Of a stretch of DNA of 64,000 bases, positions 45,064 to 54,980 are shown piece by piece. How positions within the stretch are numbered: position 1 is the first letter of the stretch; each line of letters starts with the position of its first letter. Location: contig NZ_SJEE01000002.1 of assembly GCF_006937785.1 (NCBI RefSeq), positions 124,001-188,000 of the forward strand. Direction: 5' to 3'. The notes beneath the pieces are model-generated. The model worked only from the letters and a program-made list of their open reading frames with translations, was not told the DNA's origin and did no database searches. Both the position numbers and the translations under genes were made by a program. Origin of the DNA: Pseudanabaena sp. UWO311 (GTDB lineage: Bacteria; Cyanobacteriota; Cyanobacteriia; Pseudanabaenales; Pseudanabaenaceae).

Positions 45064-45922
45064 AATAAAAATCTGAGGTTGATTCTTGTAGTTCAGTCAT
45101 CGCCTTCTGCACATCGATCGCTATTTGTACAGTCGCATCAAAAATCCGCCCATATTCCTTCGCACGATTATTGATCTGGATGGCTTCAAATGCATTTAAA
45201 TCAATATCAAACCGATCAGGATGAAAGTCTGGATGTTCGCGTAAAATCCGTTCAGTTTTTAATGCTCGCACAATATCATTGCGCGTCATTCTCAAAGCTG
45301 CGATCGCTGATTCTCTCGACTCTAATTTAATCGGATTTCCTGCATCTTGTAGCTGATCAAATACATCAATATCGCAGATGGTTTTATTGCATTTATCAAC
45401 TTCCTTAAATAGGCGCAAAATAACTGATGGAATACCTCTTTGTCGATGAGCATTTTTTGACTTTCGCCATTGTTGAACTATTAATCTGATCAGCAATAAA
45501 GCCAAAAGCCCACTAGCGATCGCAAATCCAAGACATAGTAAAACTATACCTAATGGTGCTCCTGTTAAGACATATAGTGAAAAAATAGCTGCGCCTAAAG
45601 AAACACAAAAGAAAAGTACAGTTACTTCGACAAATTCGATTGCTAAACTCACTGCCCCCAATGTCAACCCTAGCAAAAAGATAATTCCCGCGATCCTTAA
45701 TGGCGGTACAAAAATACTAGCAAATGAGATAAAGTTAATCCCAGAAATTCCCAATGCGATTACACGCTGGATCTTGATCTGTCGCGGGGTTAAATCCATT
45801 GATGGCAAAATCTGTTGGCGATTAAACCCTGTCAACTGCAATAGTTCCGCTTCCGAAATTAATAACCGTTCCAGATCGGCTCTCATAATTGTCGCCATAA
45901 TTACTATTTTCAGAACAGGCAA
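45062..45922 (-). CDS. Four-helix membrane protein of unknown function
   Basis: I do not recognise this 286-residue protein. After about 50 polar residues there are four transmembrane helices (approximately 55-78, 80-98, 100-121, 124-146), then a soluble C-terminal half of 130 residues rich in charges (CNKTICDIDVFDQLQDAGN, MTRNDIVRALKTERIL). Start is uncertain: Met 9 (45898) or Met 13 (45886) are equally possible. The end overlaps the decayed hairpin. Confidence 0.7.
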   Translation of the reverse strand: MPVLKIVIMATIMRADLERLLISEAELLQLTGFNRQQILPSMDLTPRQIKIQRVIALGISGINFISFASIFVPPLRIAGIIFLLGLTLGAVSLAIEFVEVTVLFFCVSLGAAIFSLYVLTGAPLGIVLLCLGFAIASGLLALLLIRLIVQQWRKSKNAHRQRGIPSVILRLFKEVDKCNKTICDIDVFDQLQDAGNPIKLESRESAIAALRMTRNDIVRALKTERILREHPDFHPDRFDIDLNAFEAIQINNRAKEYGRIFDATVQIAIDVQKAMTELQESTSDFY

Positions 45923-45942
45923 GGGGCTAAATTTAGCCCCTT
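45921..45942. repeat. Perfect 22-bp palindrome upstream of the membrane protein gene
   Basis: AAGGGGCTAAA is followed directly by TTTAGCCCCTT. It is at the start codon end of the minus-strand gene and downstream of the DUF3386 gene; it may be a terminator for the latter or a REP-type palindrome. Confidence 0.6.
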
Positions 45943-45993
45943 ATTCAGCCTTTGTAAAACCCTTGCTCAGTAGGTTTTTACACAGATTGAACT

Positions 45994-46710
45994 TTAGCCT
46001 AGGAGATGAATATTACTAAAAGTAATTTCATAGTTTTTGGTATTGCCTTGCTCGTTAGATTGAACGATTTGCTTGGTCATCACATAGTAATTACCCAATT
46101 TTTCGTATATATCTTCAAAACGAGCTTGACGAACAATCTCATCATTCATCGGATTACGGAATACTGCCGTATAGAGAGAAGAAATATAACCTTCGCCAGT
46201 GTCTAAATGTCCAAGATGATTAATCACGAAGCCAATACGTCCCATGACGCGACTGACCATTGAGATCTCTTTGCCACGTACTTTGTAGTTTGATCCCATC
46301 GAATCACCAGTAACCAAGATTTCTACGGCTCCTGACTCATCGGCTGCACCAAGGTTAAACGCTGATTTACCGTGAGCTTCTTCAAAGGTTTTGCGCTTGC
46401 GATGGGTTACTACATCGCGCAATTGGTTGTATAGCCATTCTTGACCCTCATCCACAGAAACCGTCTTTTCTTCGCCGCTAGGGGTGCGGGTGGTGCGATC
46501 AATTAGTTGTGGCTCATCCATGCTCACTTCGACGGATAGATCTGGCTTAATACTTACCTTGCCAGTGCGGGCTACGCCATCGATTGCTACGGAGACATCG
46601 GCAGTTAATCCTGGGAAATTGCTGTCCCATGTATAACGGTTTTCGTAAGCAGCCTGAAATAGATCACGGGCGCTAGTATCGGATTTGGTATCGGGGACTG
46701 TGGTAACCAT
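45994..46710 (-). CDS. DUF3386-family protein
   Basis: The 238-residue soluble protein matches the cyanobacterial/plastid DUF3386 family as I remember it: ARDLFQAAYENRYTWDSNFPGLTADV, DEGQEWLYNQLRDVVTHRKRKTFEEAHGKSAF, GEGYISSLYTAVFRNP and ITFSNIHLLG at the end. Function is unknown; the family is restricted largely to oxygenic phototrophs. It is separate from its neighbours. Confidence 0.88.
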   Translation of the reverse strand: MVTTVPDTKSDTSARDLFQAAYENRYTWDSNFPGLTADVSVAIDGVARTGKVSIKPDLSVEVSMDEPQLIDRTTRTPSGEEKTVSVDEGQEWLYNQLRDVVTHRKRKTFEEAHGKSAFNLGAADESGAVEILVTGDSMGSNYKVRGKEISMVSRVMGRIGFVINHLGHLDTGEGYISSLYTAVFRNPMNDEIVRQARFEDIYEKLGNYYVMTKQIVQSNEQGNTKNYEITFSNIHLLG

Positions 46711-46833
46711 TTTTTGTTAAAGGTAATTAAGTAAGGTATTGAGTATCTTCAATATTTTACTTTCTGCTAGCCTTGAAAAAATGACATTTTTAGGAGCAAT
46801 GAGTTGCAGCGCAATGAGCTGTGCATTATTTCT

Positions 46834-46936
46834 ATACCAATTCACAAAAGTGAGACGACACTTTTGTGCTTTTAAAACCAAACTTAGTAAAGGTTTTAAA
46901 AGCACAAAATGGCTACGCCATTTTGTGCTTTGGTGT
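46834..46936. repeat. Family A three-hairpin repeat
   Basis: Minus-type orientation: ATACCAATTCACAAAAGTG..CACTTTTGTG, then AAAACCAAACTTAGTAAAGGTTTT (middle hairpin altered) and CACAAAATGGC-TAC-GCCATTTTGTG, ending TTTGGTGTT. It ends at the stop codon of the DUF3352 gene. Confidence 0.8.
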
Positions 46937-48654
46937 TAGTTGCCTGGGGTGGGTTTGAGCGTAAATAAGAAGTCTAAGCGGGTTGTCTTGGCATCAACAT
47001 TCGTGGATGTAACGGCAATGCCATTAATTGCATCTAGCACAGAACGAATTTCAGTAAAACTAGGATTTGACTTCACCTCAGGCGGTAAAAGGCGATCGGC
47101 AAGGGAGAGAGCGGTAGTCATATTCAGATAGAAATAACCGCCATTAGACTTAGGAATATCTGTAGTTAGAATTTTGAAAGAACTACTTTCAGGCAAATTT
47201 TTAGCAGGCTTAGGAACAAAGGTATCGGCAAGATCGCCCATAGACCAAAAAACAAAATTATTATCTAAAGTGCCGCGAGTAGCCACATTGGTATTGCCGA
47301 TCGCCCAAGCAATTACCGATTTATCACCAATTTGTTTGGGTTTTAGATCAACTCCTTTGGGCAATAACCCTCCAGAATTTACTTGTGCGACCTTATCGAT
47401 TTTGTCAAGCGCGGTTTTGGCAGCATTCTGATCACTAGCTTGGGCGATCGCAACAAATCCAAACCCAGGATTTGCCAAAATGCCCTGATTGTTGGGGATA
47501 GCCGCGATCGCAAATTCACCGTTCATCCATTTGAGAATATCTTGGTCGAGATCAAGCTTCGTACTATCTTTTACAGACTTACGAATCTGCTCGATCAGCT
47601 GAGCGGAACTAGCATTTCCTTTGGCTTGGAGAACTAGCGATTGCCAAGACTGATAAAGATTTACTCCCGAAACCAACAAGAAAGTTTCCTGTGGTAAGAG
47701 ACTTAGAACCTTCGCATCGTTATTAGCTAGGGGATTAGAATTATCATTTTTGAGATAAGTATTAATCTCAAAACGCAAGCCTTCTTTTTGCGTACCGCCT
47801 GTCAAAGTCATTGCATCCAGTTCTCGCTTTGACTGCGCGATCGCTGCTTCGTTAAGATTAAGATTAGCCTGAGAGCCAATAAACTCTAGGGCAACATCGC
47901 CATCTAGATAAACCTGTAGTAATGGCTCTACAACTTTGGTTTGATTGGTAGCGCCATAAATTTTGGCAAAAATTGGCTTCTTCGCAAGGGACGGATTGCT
48001 GCCTTTATAGGTGTCAATCGCCTGTTGGATCAAGAGCGGACTAGTGGCGATCGCCACATATTGCCCACCAATATCAGCGGTCACCACACTGTTATTGGGA
48101 TCTTTTGTGGGGGACTCGTAATAGGTAACATCTTTGTACTGCTTGGCGGTAAAATTTGCGCCTTGTTGTGTCAAAGCCCCACGATATTTTGACAAAAAAG
48201 CCTCGGACTTACTGCGATCGCGGGTTGGGGCAATGACTAAGGTTGCCGCAGGCGCTTGTGGTTGCGCGGCATTAGGCACAAGCGCTGTAATGATGTACCC
48301 CTCTAACCAAGGTTGCACATCGCGACTATATTCAGTTTTGCTCTGGACTAATAACGAATTTAGAGGAGATTTGGTAAGCCCTTCACCAATCAGTTTTTGT
48401 GAGGCGGGCGTACCAAATTGGGCTAGTTTATTCCAAGGCTCAGACTTAGTATTAAAAGCCATCACCACTTGAGCCTCTTGGGGGATCGCCGCTGCCGCAC
48501 CCAAAATGCCTTTAATTGATTGTGATCGCTGATTAAAATAGAAATAAGCACCCCCAGCCCCTGCGGCAATCACAGCCGCACCAATGCCGATATACATCAG
48601 TATTGGTGATTGTTTTTGTTTAGCAGATTTATTGGGTTTAGATGACTTCGACAT
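46936..48654 (-). CDS. DUF3352-family membrane-anchored protein
   Basis: The 572-residue protein has a basic cytoplasmic start, a transmembrane helix at about 18-40 (ILMYIGIGAAVIAAGAGGAYFYF) and a large exported domain typical of cyanobacterial DUF3352: ILGAAAAIPQEAQVVMAFNT near the start, LSLLPQETFLLVSGVNLYQSWQ in the middle and a repeat-like SFKILTTDIPKSNGGYFYLNM near the end. Function unknown. The N-terminal anchor and the large periplasmic portion suggest an envelope role. Confidence 0.85.
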   Translation of the reverse strand: MSKSSKPNKSAKQKQSPILMYIGIGAAVIAAGAGGAYFYFNQRSQSIKGILGAAAAIPQEAQVVMAFNTKSEPWNKLAQFGTPASQKLIGEGLTKSPLNSLLVQSKTEYSRDVQPWLEGYIITALVPNAAQPQAPAATLVIAPTRDRSKSEAFLSKYRGALTQQGANFTAKQYKDVTYYESPTKDPNNSVVTADIGGQYVAIATSPLLIQQAIDTYKGSNPSLAKKPIFAKIYGATNQTKVVEPLLQVYLDGDVALEFIGSQANLNLNEAAIAQSKRELDAMTLTGGTQKEGLRFEINTYLKNDNSNPLANNDAKVLSLLPQETFLLVSGVNLYQSWQSLVLQAKGNASSAQLIEQIRKSVKDSTKLDLDQDILKWMNGEFAIAAIPNNQGILANPGFGFVAIAQASDQNAAKTALDKIDKVAQVNSGGLLPKGVDLKPKQIGDKSVIAWAIGNTNVATRGTLDNNFVFWSMGDLADTFVPKPAKNLPESSSFKILTTDIPKSNGGYFYLNMTTALSLADRLLPPEVKSNPSFTEIRSVLDAINGIAVTSTNVDAKTTRLDFLFTLKPTPGN

Positions 48655-49117
48655 GGGTATGGAATAAACCTAAAAGTTGCAAGATGTTGAGCGCCAAGTC
48701 TCAATCAAGATACTACAGAATCGGGCATAAATAATCAGAGCGCCAATCGCCATATAAAAATAATTTCTGATAAAATCTACTCTTATATATATTTTTATAG
48801 CTATAACCACTTATGTTAAGACAAAAGCAAACCAAAAAAGAGAGTTGTGGCACTTCGCGCCGCAACTCTCTTTTTGGGTTTGCTTTTGTCATAGTTAAAA
48901 ATCAAAATCAATTTAATTACAAGAGTTGATCGGTGAAAATCAAAAAAACGATTTGACAATGATAATTGCTGTATTCTTTTGAATATAGTTTTGCAGAAAA
49001 TGAATTTTTAATAGCGAGCAAGCTTTTGATTAGCAAACTCATCTTGACTTTAAAAACATGGATTTTTCATGTTTAAAGCTAAAAAACTCAACTTTATTTA
49101 AAACGTATAGATGACAC
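48655..49117. other. Intergenic region with large family B hairpin
   Basis: Apart from the hairpin at 48820-48890 I see only AT-rich sequence. The last 200 bases probably contain the promoter of the PatA-like gene. Neither flanking gene ends here, since both point away. Confidence 0.5.
48820..48890. repeat. Large family B hairpin in a divergent gap
   Basis: Arms 48820-48853 and 48857-48890 pair over about 33 positions with two or three mismatches that are partly wobble pairs. Outer GACAAAAGCAAACC, inner AAAAGAGAGTTG and GGC tip. As neither neighbour ends here, it is either a terminator of a hidden transcript or an inserted palindrome. Confidence 0.6.
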
Positions 49118-50398
49118 ATGGATACAGATAATCTAGCCGTTTATAGCCTCGTTGAACAGTTGCGAGGCTATGGGCGCAAGCAGTTTACTGGCAAGCTGGA
49201 ACTACATAGTGTCAAAGATTACAAATGGAGCATCTACTACTGTCATGGTCGGTTGGTGTGGGCTGCGGGGGGAGTGCATCATCATCGGCGTTGGCGCAGG
49301 CTGATTAGTAAGTACAAGCTACAGATAGATTTTAATAAAATCTCTTTCCGCACAATCGAGGAAATTAGACTATGGGATTACCATGTACTGGTAATCCTGA
49401 TGAAAAGAATGGTTTTAAGTCGTGAGCAAATCACGCCTATTATTGAGGGTTTTGTTCACGAAGTATTGTTTGACATCATCCAATGTGCAGCTAATGAAAA
49501 GATTACTTACTATTGTGATTTTGAGGATGAGATTACGCCAGTGATTTCACTGATCCATGCAGAACATGCGATTGATTATGCCCATCAAGAATGGTTAACA
49601 TGGCGAAAAGCTGGAATTGCCGATTTTTCGCCAAATCTTGCACCTTGGATTAAGCGCCCTTCCCAACTGAAGGAAGAAGCTTCAGAACTCACTTACAAAA
49701 CGCTGATCACAATTCTTGATGGTAGGCGATCGCTGAGAGAGCTATCGACTTGGATGAAGAAAGACTTACTGAACCTTGTGCAGTCGCTAATGGCATATTA
49801 CCATCGTGGCATGATCGGGCTAGTGGAAGTTGCCGATATTGAATCTCCCATTGCGGGGCTTTCTCCAAGTGAATCTTTAAGAAATGAATCGACTCAGTTG
49901 CCAGACAGTAGCCAGAATCAGAAAAAAACAGACCTGATGGCACGTCCTCTCATAGCCTGCGTCGATGACAGCAATCAGGTTTGTGCCACTATTGAACAGA
50001 TAGTTTCAGGATTTGGATTTGGTTTTCTGGGAATTCGAGACCCTATCAATGTATTGCCATTACTAGTTGAACTCAAGCCAGAGATGGTTATTTTAGATTT
50101 AGTGATGCCTGTTGTTGGTGGTTATGAACTCTGCACCCAAATCCGTCGCATACCAGAGTTTAAGGATACGCCGATCCTAATTTTGACTAGTAATGACACT
50201 TTTGTTGATCGGATTAGATCAAAATTTGTGGGTGCAACAGCCTTTATATCGAAAACGTCTGGGAACGACAAAATTGGCAAGCAAATCCAGAGATATTTAC
50301 TTCCTTTTAATAAAGATAAAGATCCAGAAGAAGTATCTCCAAATGACTCGTTAGAATCTCCTAGTTACAGCAATTCTCGATCAAACGAACCGCAATAG
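49118..50398 (+). CDS. PatA/PixG-type response regulator
   Basis: The 426-residue protein has an N-terminal DUF4388/PATAN-type domain (FTGKLELHSVKDYKWSIYYCHGRLVWAAGG) and a C-terminal receiver domain (about 278-395) with acidic pocket Asp 283 and Asp 284, phospho-acceptor Asp 327 in VILDLVMP, and Lys 379. PatA-type regulators control heterocyst patterning or, as PixG/PilG, type IV pilus motility. No CheW/CheA-like genes follow, so its kinase is elsewhere. The receiver ends in a disordered Ser/Asn tail. Confidence 0.92.
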   Translation: MDTDNLAVYSLVEQLRGYGRKQFTGKLELHSVKDYKWSIYYCHGRLVWAAGGVHHHRRWRRLISKYKLQIDFNKISFRTIEEIRLWDYHVLVILMKRMVLSREQITPIIEGFVHEVLFDIIQCAANEKITYYCDFEDEITPVISLIHAEHAIDYAHQEWLTWRKAGIADFSPNLAPWIKRPSQLKEEASELTYKTLITILDGRRSLRELSTWMKKDLLNLVQSLMAYYHRGMIGLVEVADIESPIAGLSPSESLRNESTQLPDSSQNQKKTDLMARPLIACVDDSNQVCATIEQIVSGFGFGFLGIRDPINVLPLLVELKPEMVILDLVMPVVGGYELCTQIRRIPEFKDTPILILTSNDTFVDRIRSKFVGATAFISKTSGNDKIGKQIQRYLLPFNKDKDPEEVSPNDSLESPSYSNSRSNEPQ

Positions 50399-50521
50399 AT
50401 TTATTAGTTGCAAAACAACCCTTTTAATAAATCTATTCGTTCTAATTTGAGCTAAAAATACCGTAGGACGGACAACGTTTCGAGAGATCAATCAAATCTA
50501 TTTTTGTAAAGATAGAAAACT

Positions 50522-51829
50522 ATGTTTAATTTATTTAATCTCTTCCCAACTGAAATACAACAAGAAAAAGCTCCTTTGTCTGAATCATCAAAGCAATTAC
50601 TAAGCAAACAAGTATTCACAACTAATCAACCAAATACAATTGTGCAGGATTTTGAGACATTTATCGAGTTTCTGCAACTTCATAAGGTTGAAGTCAGTGC
50701 CAATCAAAATGCGATCGCACCAAAATATCTCGCAGATATCAATGAACGCCTTAGTCACCCAACCAAAATCGACTTTCAGCGACCTAGCCAAAAATCTTAT
50801 CCTTATATTCATGGACTCTATTTGCTTTTGCGTAGTTCTGCGATCGCACAAGTGCAATTAGACAAAAAGAAGAATATACTGCGAATCGATCCACAAATTC
50901 TCCAGTTATGGCAAGAGCTAAACGACACCGAAAAGTATTTCAATCTTCTTGCCACCTGGATCTTCTACGCTCATGAAGGCATTATGGACAATGCAAGTAG
51001 ATCTTTGAACGATTGGTGGTATATATTCAATTTTTGGAACAATTTACCTGCAAAAGGTTTGAATTTCACCAGTTCCAAAGATGAAGACTGGCTGAGACAA
51101 TTGAGGCTACATAATGTCGCTTTGTTATATTTATTTGGATTTATTGAAGTAAAAGATGCTGAGCCTCTAGCAGGAAAAGGATGGCGAATTACCGAGGCTA
51201 AACCACTCCCTTTTGGTACGGCATTGATGCATTTGTTGCATGCTACTGATTGGCAGAGAGGAATGTTTCTCGAATATGAAGAAGAACTTGAAGAAGAGCG
51301 ATTGCTTGGCGTAGATGTTGTTGTCCAGCAATCTACACCCACAGAAATATTACAAGAGGAATTTCAGGCTTTGGATCTATTCCCAGAATGGGAGAAAAAT
51401 TTGCAGCTACCTGAGGCTGAATCCAAAGATGGTGTATTTATTTTTAAGGTGTCGCTCAAAACTGCGTGGCGCAAGATTGCCATTCCTTCTAATCTAACAC
51501 TCTATGATTTCAGTTCGGCAATTCTGAAAGCTTTCAATTTCGATAACGATCATCTGCATCAATTCACCTATAAAGATCGTCAAGGATGTAAGCAACGTAT
51601 CACACATCCTTATTCCCAAGATCCACCTTCTACTGATGAGGTTTTGATTAGGGATTGGCAAATTGGGATTGGCGATCGCATTACCTATGTGTTTGACTTT
51701 GGTGACTGGTGGGAATTTAATGTGGTGTTAGAAAGTATTGAAGAACCTGATCCTAAATTCAAGAAAGCAAAGGTTGTCGATAAAAAGGGGAAAGCATCAG
51801 AGCAATATCCTGATTATGATGAAGAATAA
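50522..51829 (+). CDS. pRiA4b ORF-3-domain protein with a long N-terminal helical region
   Basis: The last 150 of 435 residues form a plasmid pRiA4b ORF-3-like domain: VFIFKVSLKTAWRKIAIPSNLTLYDFSSAILKAFNFDNDHLHQF, ..ITHPYSQDPP.. and IGDRITYVFDFGDWWEFNVVLESIEEP. The first 280 residues are helical and unknown to me. This domain is named for a plasmid gene and often lies in mobile DNA, but its function is not known. The stop is followed at once by a family B hairpin that serves proS too. Confidence 0.88.
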   Translation: MFNLFNLFPTEIQQEKAPLSESSKQLLSKQVFTTNQPNTIVQDFETFIEFLQLHKVEVSANQNAIAPKYLADINERLSHPTKIDFQRPSQKSYPYIHGLYLLLRSSAIAQVQLDKKKNILRIDPQILQLWQELNDTEKYFNLLATWIFYAHEGIMDNASRSLNDWWYIFNFWNNLPAKGLNFTSSKDEDWLRQLRLHNVALLYLFGFIEVKDAEPLAGKGWRITEAKPLPFGTALMHLLHATDWQRGMFLEYEEELEEERLLGVDVVVQQSTPTEILQEEFQALDLFPEWEKNLQLPEAESKDGVFIFKVSLKTAWRKIAIPSNLTLYDFSSAILKAFNFDNDHLHQFTYKDRQGCKQRITHPYSQDPPSTDEVLIRDWQIGIGDRITYVFDFGDWWEFNVVLESIEEPDPKFKKAKVVDKKGKASEQYPDYDEE

Positions 51830-51858
51830 AAGAAAGCGGCGCAACGCGCCGCTTTCTT
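51830..51858. terminator. Perfect 13-bp hairpin between the ORF-3-domain gene and proS
   Basis: AAGAAAGCGGCGC pairs exactly with GCGCCGCTTTCTT around AAC. It carries the family B tip and overlaps the proS stop region. Confidence 0.65.
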
Positions 51859-53647
51859 ACCTGAGTTCGTTTTGTAAGTATTCGATAACTGATTCGATTT
51901 CCACTAACGTTGCGACCTTCGTCGCCCGATTGACAATTTCGACTTTGCCATCAGCGATCGCTTTGCCAGTAACCACACGATAGGGAATACCAACAAGGTC
52001 AGCATCCTTAAACTTAACGCCAGCTCGTTCATCGCGATCATCAAGCAATACTTCGACACCCGCAGCATCGAGAGCCGTGTAAAGCCTTTCGCCAACATCC
52101 ATTTGCTTAGCATCACCCACATTCGGCACAGTGACGATCACATGGTAAGGTGCGATCGCCTTATTCCAAATGATGCCATCTTTATCGTAGGACTGCTCAA
52201 CAGCAGCTTGGGCGAGGCGCGATACCCCTAAGCCATAGCAACCCATGACTAAAGGCATCTCTTCGCCTTGCTCGTTAGTAAAGGTCGCCTTCATCGCCTT
52301 GGAATATTTGGTTCCCAATTGGAAGATATGACCAACTTCAATGCCTCTGGCAGTTTGTAAGAGTTGAGAAGGATCGTGAACAGCGCGATCGCCTGCTTTG
52401 GCTTTATCTAGATTTACAACGGTGGGCAACGTGAAATCCTTACCCCAATTTGCACCCACAACGTGATAGTCTGCTTCATCAGCACCCGTCACAAAGTTCT
52501 GCAAATCTGCAACTGTGCGATCGGCTAAGCGTAAGAACTTCGGCGTAACATTTGCGGTTGGATCAATATAGGAATCTTCCAGACTTGGGGCGATAAATCC
52601 GACAGGAAGTTTGGAATGCGCCCATTTTTGTTGAGATTCAGCATCGGCAACTTGGAGGTTAATAACTGCTTTCCCGCCGTAATTGGCAGCTAATTTGGTC
52701 AGTTCATTTTGTAATTTCACTTCATTAACATCGCGATCGCCACGAATGCTAACTAGCACTAAAACAGTTGTACCATTGTCATATACAACTTGATAGAGAA
52801 CCTGCTTCACAATCTGCGTAGGATAGCATTTGAGAAACTTGCATACAGTTTCGATGGTTCCCTTTTTGGGTGTATGCACTTTCTCAAACTTATCGAAATG
52901 CGAAGGTACAGCATCTGGAGGGATTGAGATTGCCTTCTCTACATTGGCGGCATAGCTGCTATCTTCGGTAAAGAGAATGTCATCTTCGCCAGCTTCAGCA
53001 AGTACCATAAACTCCTGCGAACCAGAACCACCGATCGCACCTGAGTCAGCTTCGACCGCACGGAATTTCAAACCACAGCGATCAAACATCTTGCGATAGG
53101 CGAGATCCATTTCATAATAAGTCTCTTTCAGACTTGCTTCGGAGCTATGGAATGAGTAGCCATCCTTCATGATGAATTCGCGACCACGCATCAAACCAAA
53201 GCGAGGGCGAATCTCATCGCGAAACTTGGTTTGGATTTGATACAGATGCTGCGGCAGTTGGCGATAGGAGCGAATCATATCTCTAGCGATTGCCGTAATA
53301 ATTTCTTCATGGGTAGGACCCAGCCCGACTTCACGATTGGCGCGATCGGTGAGGGCAAACATGATCCCTTCAGCTTTGGTATAGGTATCCCAGCGCCCAG
53401 ACTCTTGCCATAGTTCCGCAGGTTGTAGTTGCGTTAATAGACATTCTTGCGCCCCTGTGTCGTTCATCTCTTCGCGGACGATCGCCGAAATCTTTTGCAG
53501 GACGCGCCACATGAGCGGCAAGTACACATACAGACCTGCACCTACGCGCCTGATATAGCCTGCACGGAGTAAGAGTTTGTGACTTGTGAGTTCTGCTTCG
53601 GCGGGATCTTCTCGCAGAGTGACCCAGAGCATTTGAGATAGACGCAT
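51857..53647 (-). CDS. proS: Prolyl-tRNA synthetase
   Basis: The 596-residue bacterial-type ProRS has class II motif 2 ([26 protein letters not shown]), motif 1 ([28 protein letters not shown]), the inserted editing domain (about 225-390), motif 3 ([32 protein letters not shown]) and a C-terminal anticodon domain. The start ATG 53647 gives the usual [19 protein letters not shown]. Confidence 0.98.
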   Translation of the reverse strand: MRLSQMLWVTLREDPAEAELTSHKLLLRAGYIRRVGAGLYVYLPLMWRVLQKISAIVREEMNDTGAQECLLTQLQPAELWQESGRWDTYTKAEGIMFALTDRANREVGLGPTHEEIITAIARDMIRSYRQLPQHLYQIQTKFRDEIRPRFGLMRGREFIMKDGYSFHSSEASLKETYYEMDLAYRKMFDRCGLKFRAVEADSGAIGGSGSQEFMVLAEAGEDDILFTEDSSYAANVEKAISIPPDAVPSHFDKFEKVHTPKKGTIETVCKFLKCYPTQIVKQVLYQVVYDNGTTVLVLVSIRGDRDVNEVKLQNELTKLAANYGGKAVINLQVADAESQQKWAHSKLPVGFIAPSLEDSYIDPTANVTPKFLRLADRTVADLQNFVTGADEADYHVVGANWGKDFTLPTVVNLDKAKAGDRAVHDPSQLLQTARGIEVGHIFQLGTKYSKAMKATFTNEQGEEMPLVMGCYGLGVSRLAQAAVEQSYDKDGIIWNKAIAPYHVIVTVPNVGDAKQMDVGERLYTALDAAGVEVLLDDRDERAGVKFKDADLVGIPYRVVTGKAIADGKVEIVNRATKVATLVEIESVIEYLQNELR

Positions 53648-53708
53648 ATTGCTGGAGGTGTTCGCTGATGTTCGCTAGGGATATTCGCTAGAATTTCGTT
53701 AATCCGTT

Positions 53709-53813
53709 ATACCAAATCAAGAAATGGCTTAGCCATTTCTTGATTTAAAAAACTTTACTGGGTTTGGGTTTCAACTCACGAAAGTGTGACAATACTTTCG
53801 TGAATTTGTATTA
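53709..53813. repeat. Family A repeat with a changed but fully paired first stem
   Basis: First stem TCAAGAAATGGC-TTA-GCCATTTCTTGA, where other copies have CACAAAATGGC; the last stem TCACGAAAGTGTG..CACTTTCGTGAA also has compensating G-C for A-T changes. Orientation plus-type. Confidence 0.8.
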
Positions 53814-53907
53814 ACTGTGATTCTGCCTGTCGATCATATCAGGACTTGTAGCCTTGGTGTTGGTGCTATTGCAATAAAGAAAGACCGCGATTTGATTATT
53901 CTATTTA

Positions 53908-54009
53908 TACCAAAAGACAAAATGGCGTAGCCATTTTGTCTTTTTAAAACCCTTATGTGGTTTGGTTTTCAATTCACAAAAGTGTCGCCACACTTTTGTG
54001 AATTGGTAT
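53908..54009. repeat. Family A repeat with compensating change in the first stem
   Basis: First stem is GACAAAATGGC-GTA-GCCATTTTGTC: G-C replaces the C-G outer pair of the other copies. The last stem AATTCACAAAAGTGTCGCCACACTTTTGTGAATT is perfect but for the loop. Ends with TTGGTAT. Confidence 0.85.
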
Positions 54010-54266
54010 TATCTCCAAATTCGGGGCTATTTGACAAATATGTAATTGAGCCCTGATGGAAAGGTGATGACTCTGACAACATCTAGTAATAAACCTATTG
54101 ATTGCAGATTTTGATTTGGAGCGACTGTTGCTCGAAGTATGTAACCTATCTTGGAATTATTTACAAGACTATCAAAACTTGAAGAATGTAAGCGATCGCA
54201 ACCACTGTGACGGCATTAAATAATCCTCATTAGCGCGATCCAATCAATGCATTTTCTGACCTACTG

Positions 54267-54980
54267 CTATTTTCTCTTCCTAGGTTTAGGAAGGACTGTT
54301 TCAATTGGAATATCTTCGCTGAGTAGATAAGTAGCTGCTTTTTCACTGAGGACTATTGCTTTAGAAAGTAGAGATCGCGCTGTGCTAGTGGTTGGCAAAT
54401 AAAGCTGGATAATTTTCCGCTTGATCAGTGGCGATGTTGCTGAGAGCGTACTACGCGCATTACGCCATTCGGCATCGGAGCGACAAAAGAGCCGCAGCGC
54501 TAAATCAACGGTTGGCTGTCGGCAATTAGTTTCATCATTATTGAGGAAAGTATAAATCCTTTCATAACGGCGGCTAATCTCAGGTGCGAGACAGAGAATT
54601 AACAGATCGCGCTCAAAGAGCCCTAGCTCTAAGCGATCGCATAGAGTAGGGATTGCGAGGCGAATATTTTGAGCGAGACTAGCTTCAACGCGATCGCCAT
54701 AGCGCCCAAGGGGATGAATAATCTGTGGTGGATTTTTTGGGGCAAGGCTCCCACCTTTAGATGGGTCGATCGCAATAAAGCCTTTCCACCAATGATTAGT
54801 AGCTCGATCGGCGGCCGACTTTGCCACGCGATCGACTTCTTGATTGTTTTGGCGCTGCTTAGCTAGCGATCTCATTAATATGCGATCGAGCCAAGCTAAT
54901 TCCGCTTTCAGGTATGACCAGTTATCTGCAAAAGGTTGAACTTCAGGAAAAGCAGGGACTTCACCTGTTTCTGCAATCAT
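54267..54980 (-). CDS. Winged-helix-like protein resembling the N-terminal part of Afp15-type AAA ATPases, without AAA domain
   Basis: The 237-residue protein contains FADNWSYLKAELAWLDRILMRSLAKQRQ near the start and LCDRLELGLFERDLLILCLAPEISRRYERIYTFLNNDE..RQPTVDLALRLFC in the middle. These stretches resemble the winged-helix region ahead of the AAA domain in ATPases associated with extracellular contractile injection systems, as I remember them. No P-loop follows; the frame ends with PIETVLPKPRKRK. Its start overlaps the stop of the permease gene by ATGA, so the two are translated together. Function unknown. Confidence 0.6.
   Translation of the reverse strand: MIAETGEVPAFPEVQPFADNWSYLKAELAWLDRILMRSLAKQRQNNQEVDRVAKSAADRATNHWWKGFIAIDPSKGGSLAPKNPPQIIHPLGRYGDRVEASLAQNIRLAIPTLCDRLELGLFERDLLILCLAPEISRRYERIYTFLNNDETNCRQPTVDLALRLFCRSDAEWRNARSTLSATSPLIKRKIIQLYLPTTSTARSLLSKAIVLSEKAATYLLSEDIPIETVLPKPRKRK

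Larger units (their letters stand above)
53648..54266. other. Gene-free region with two family A repeats
   Basis: Copies of the family A repeat lie at 53709-53813 and 53908-54009, 95 bases apart. The remainder has no credible frame. Confidence 0.6.
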
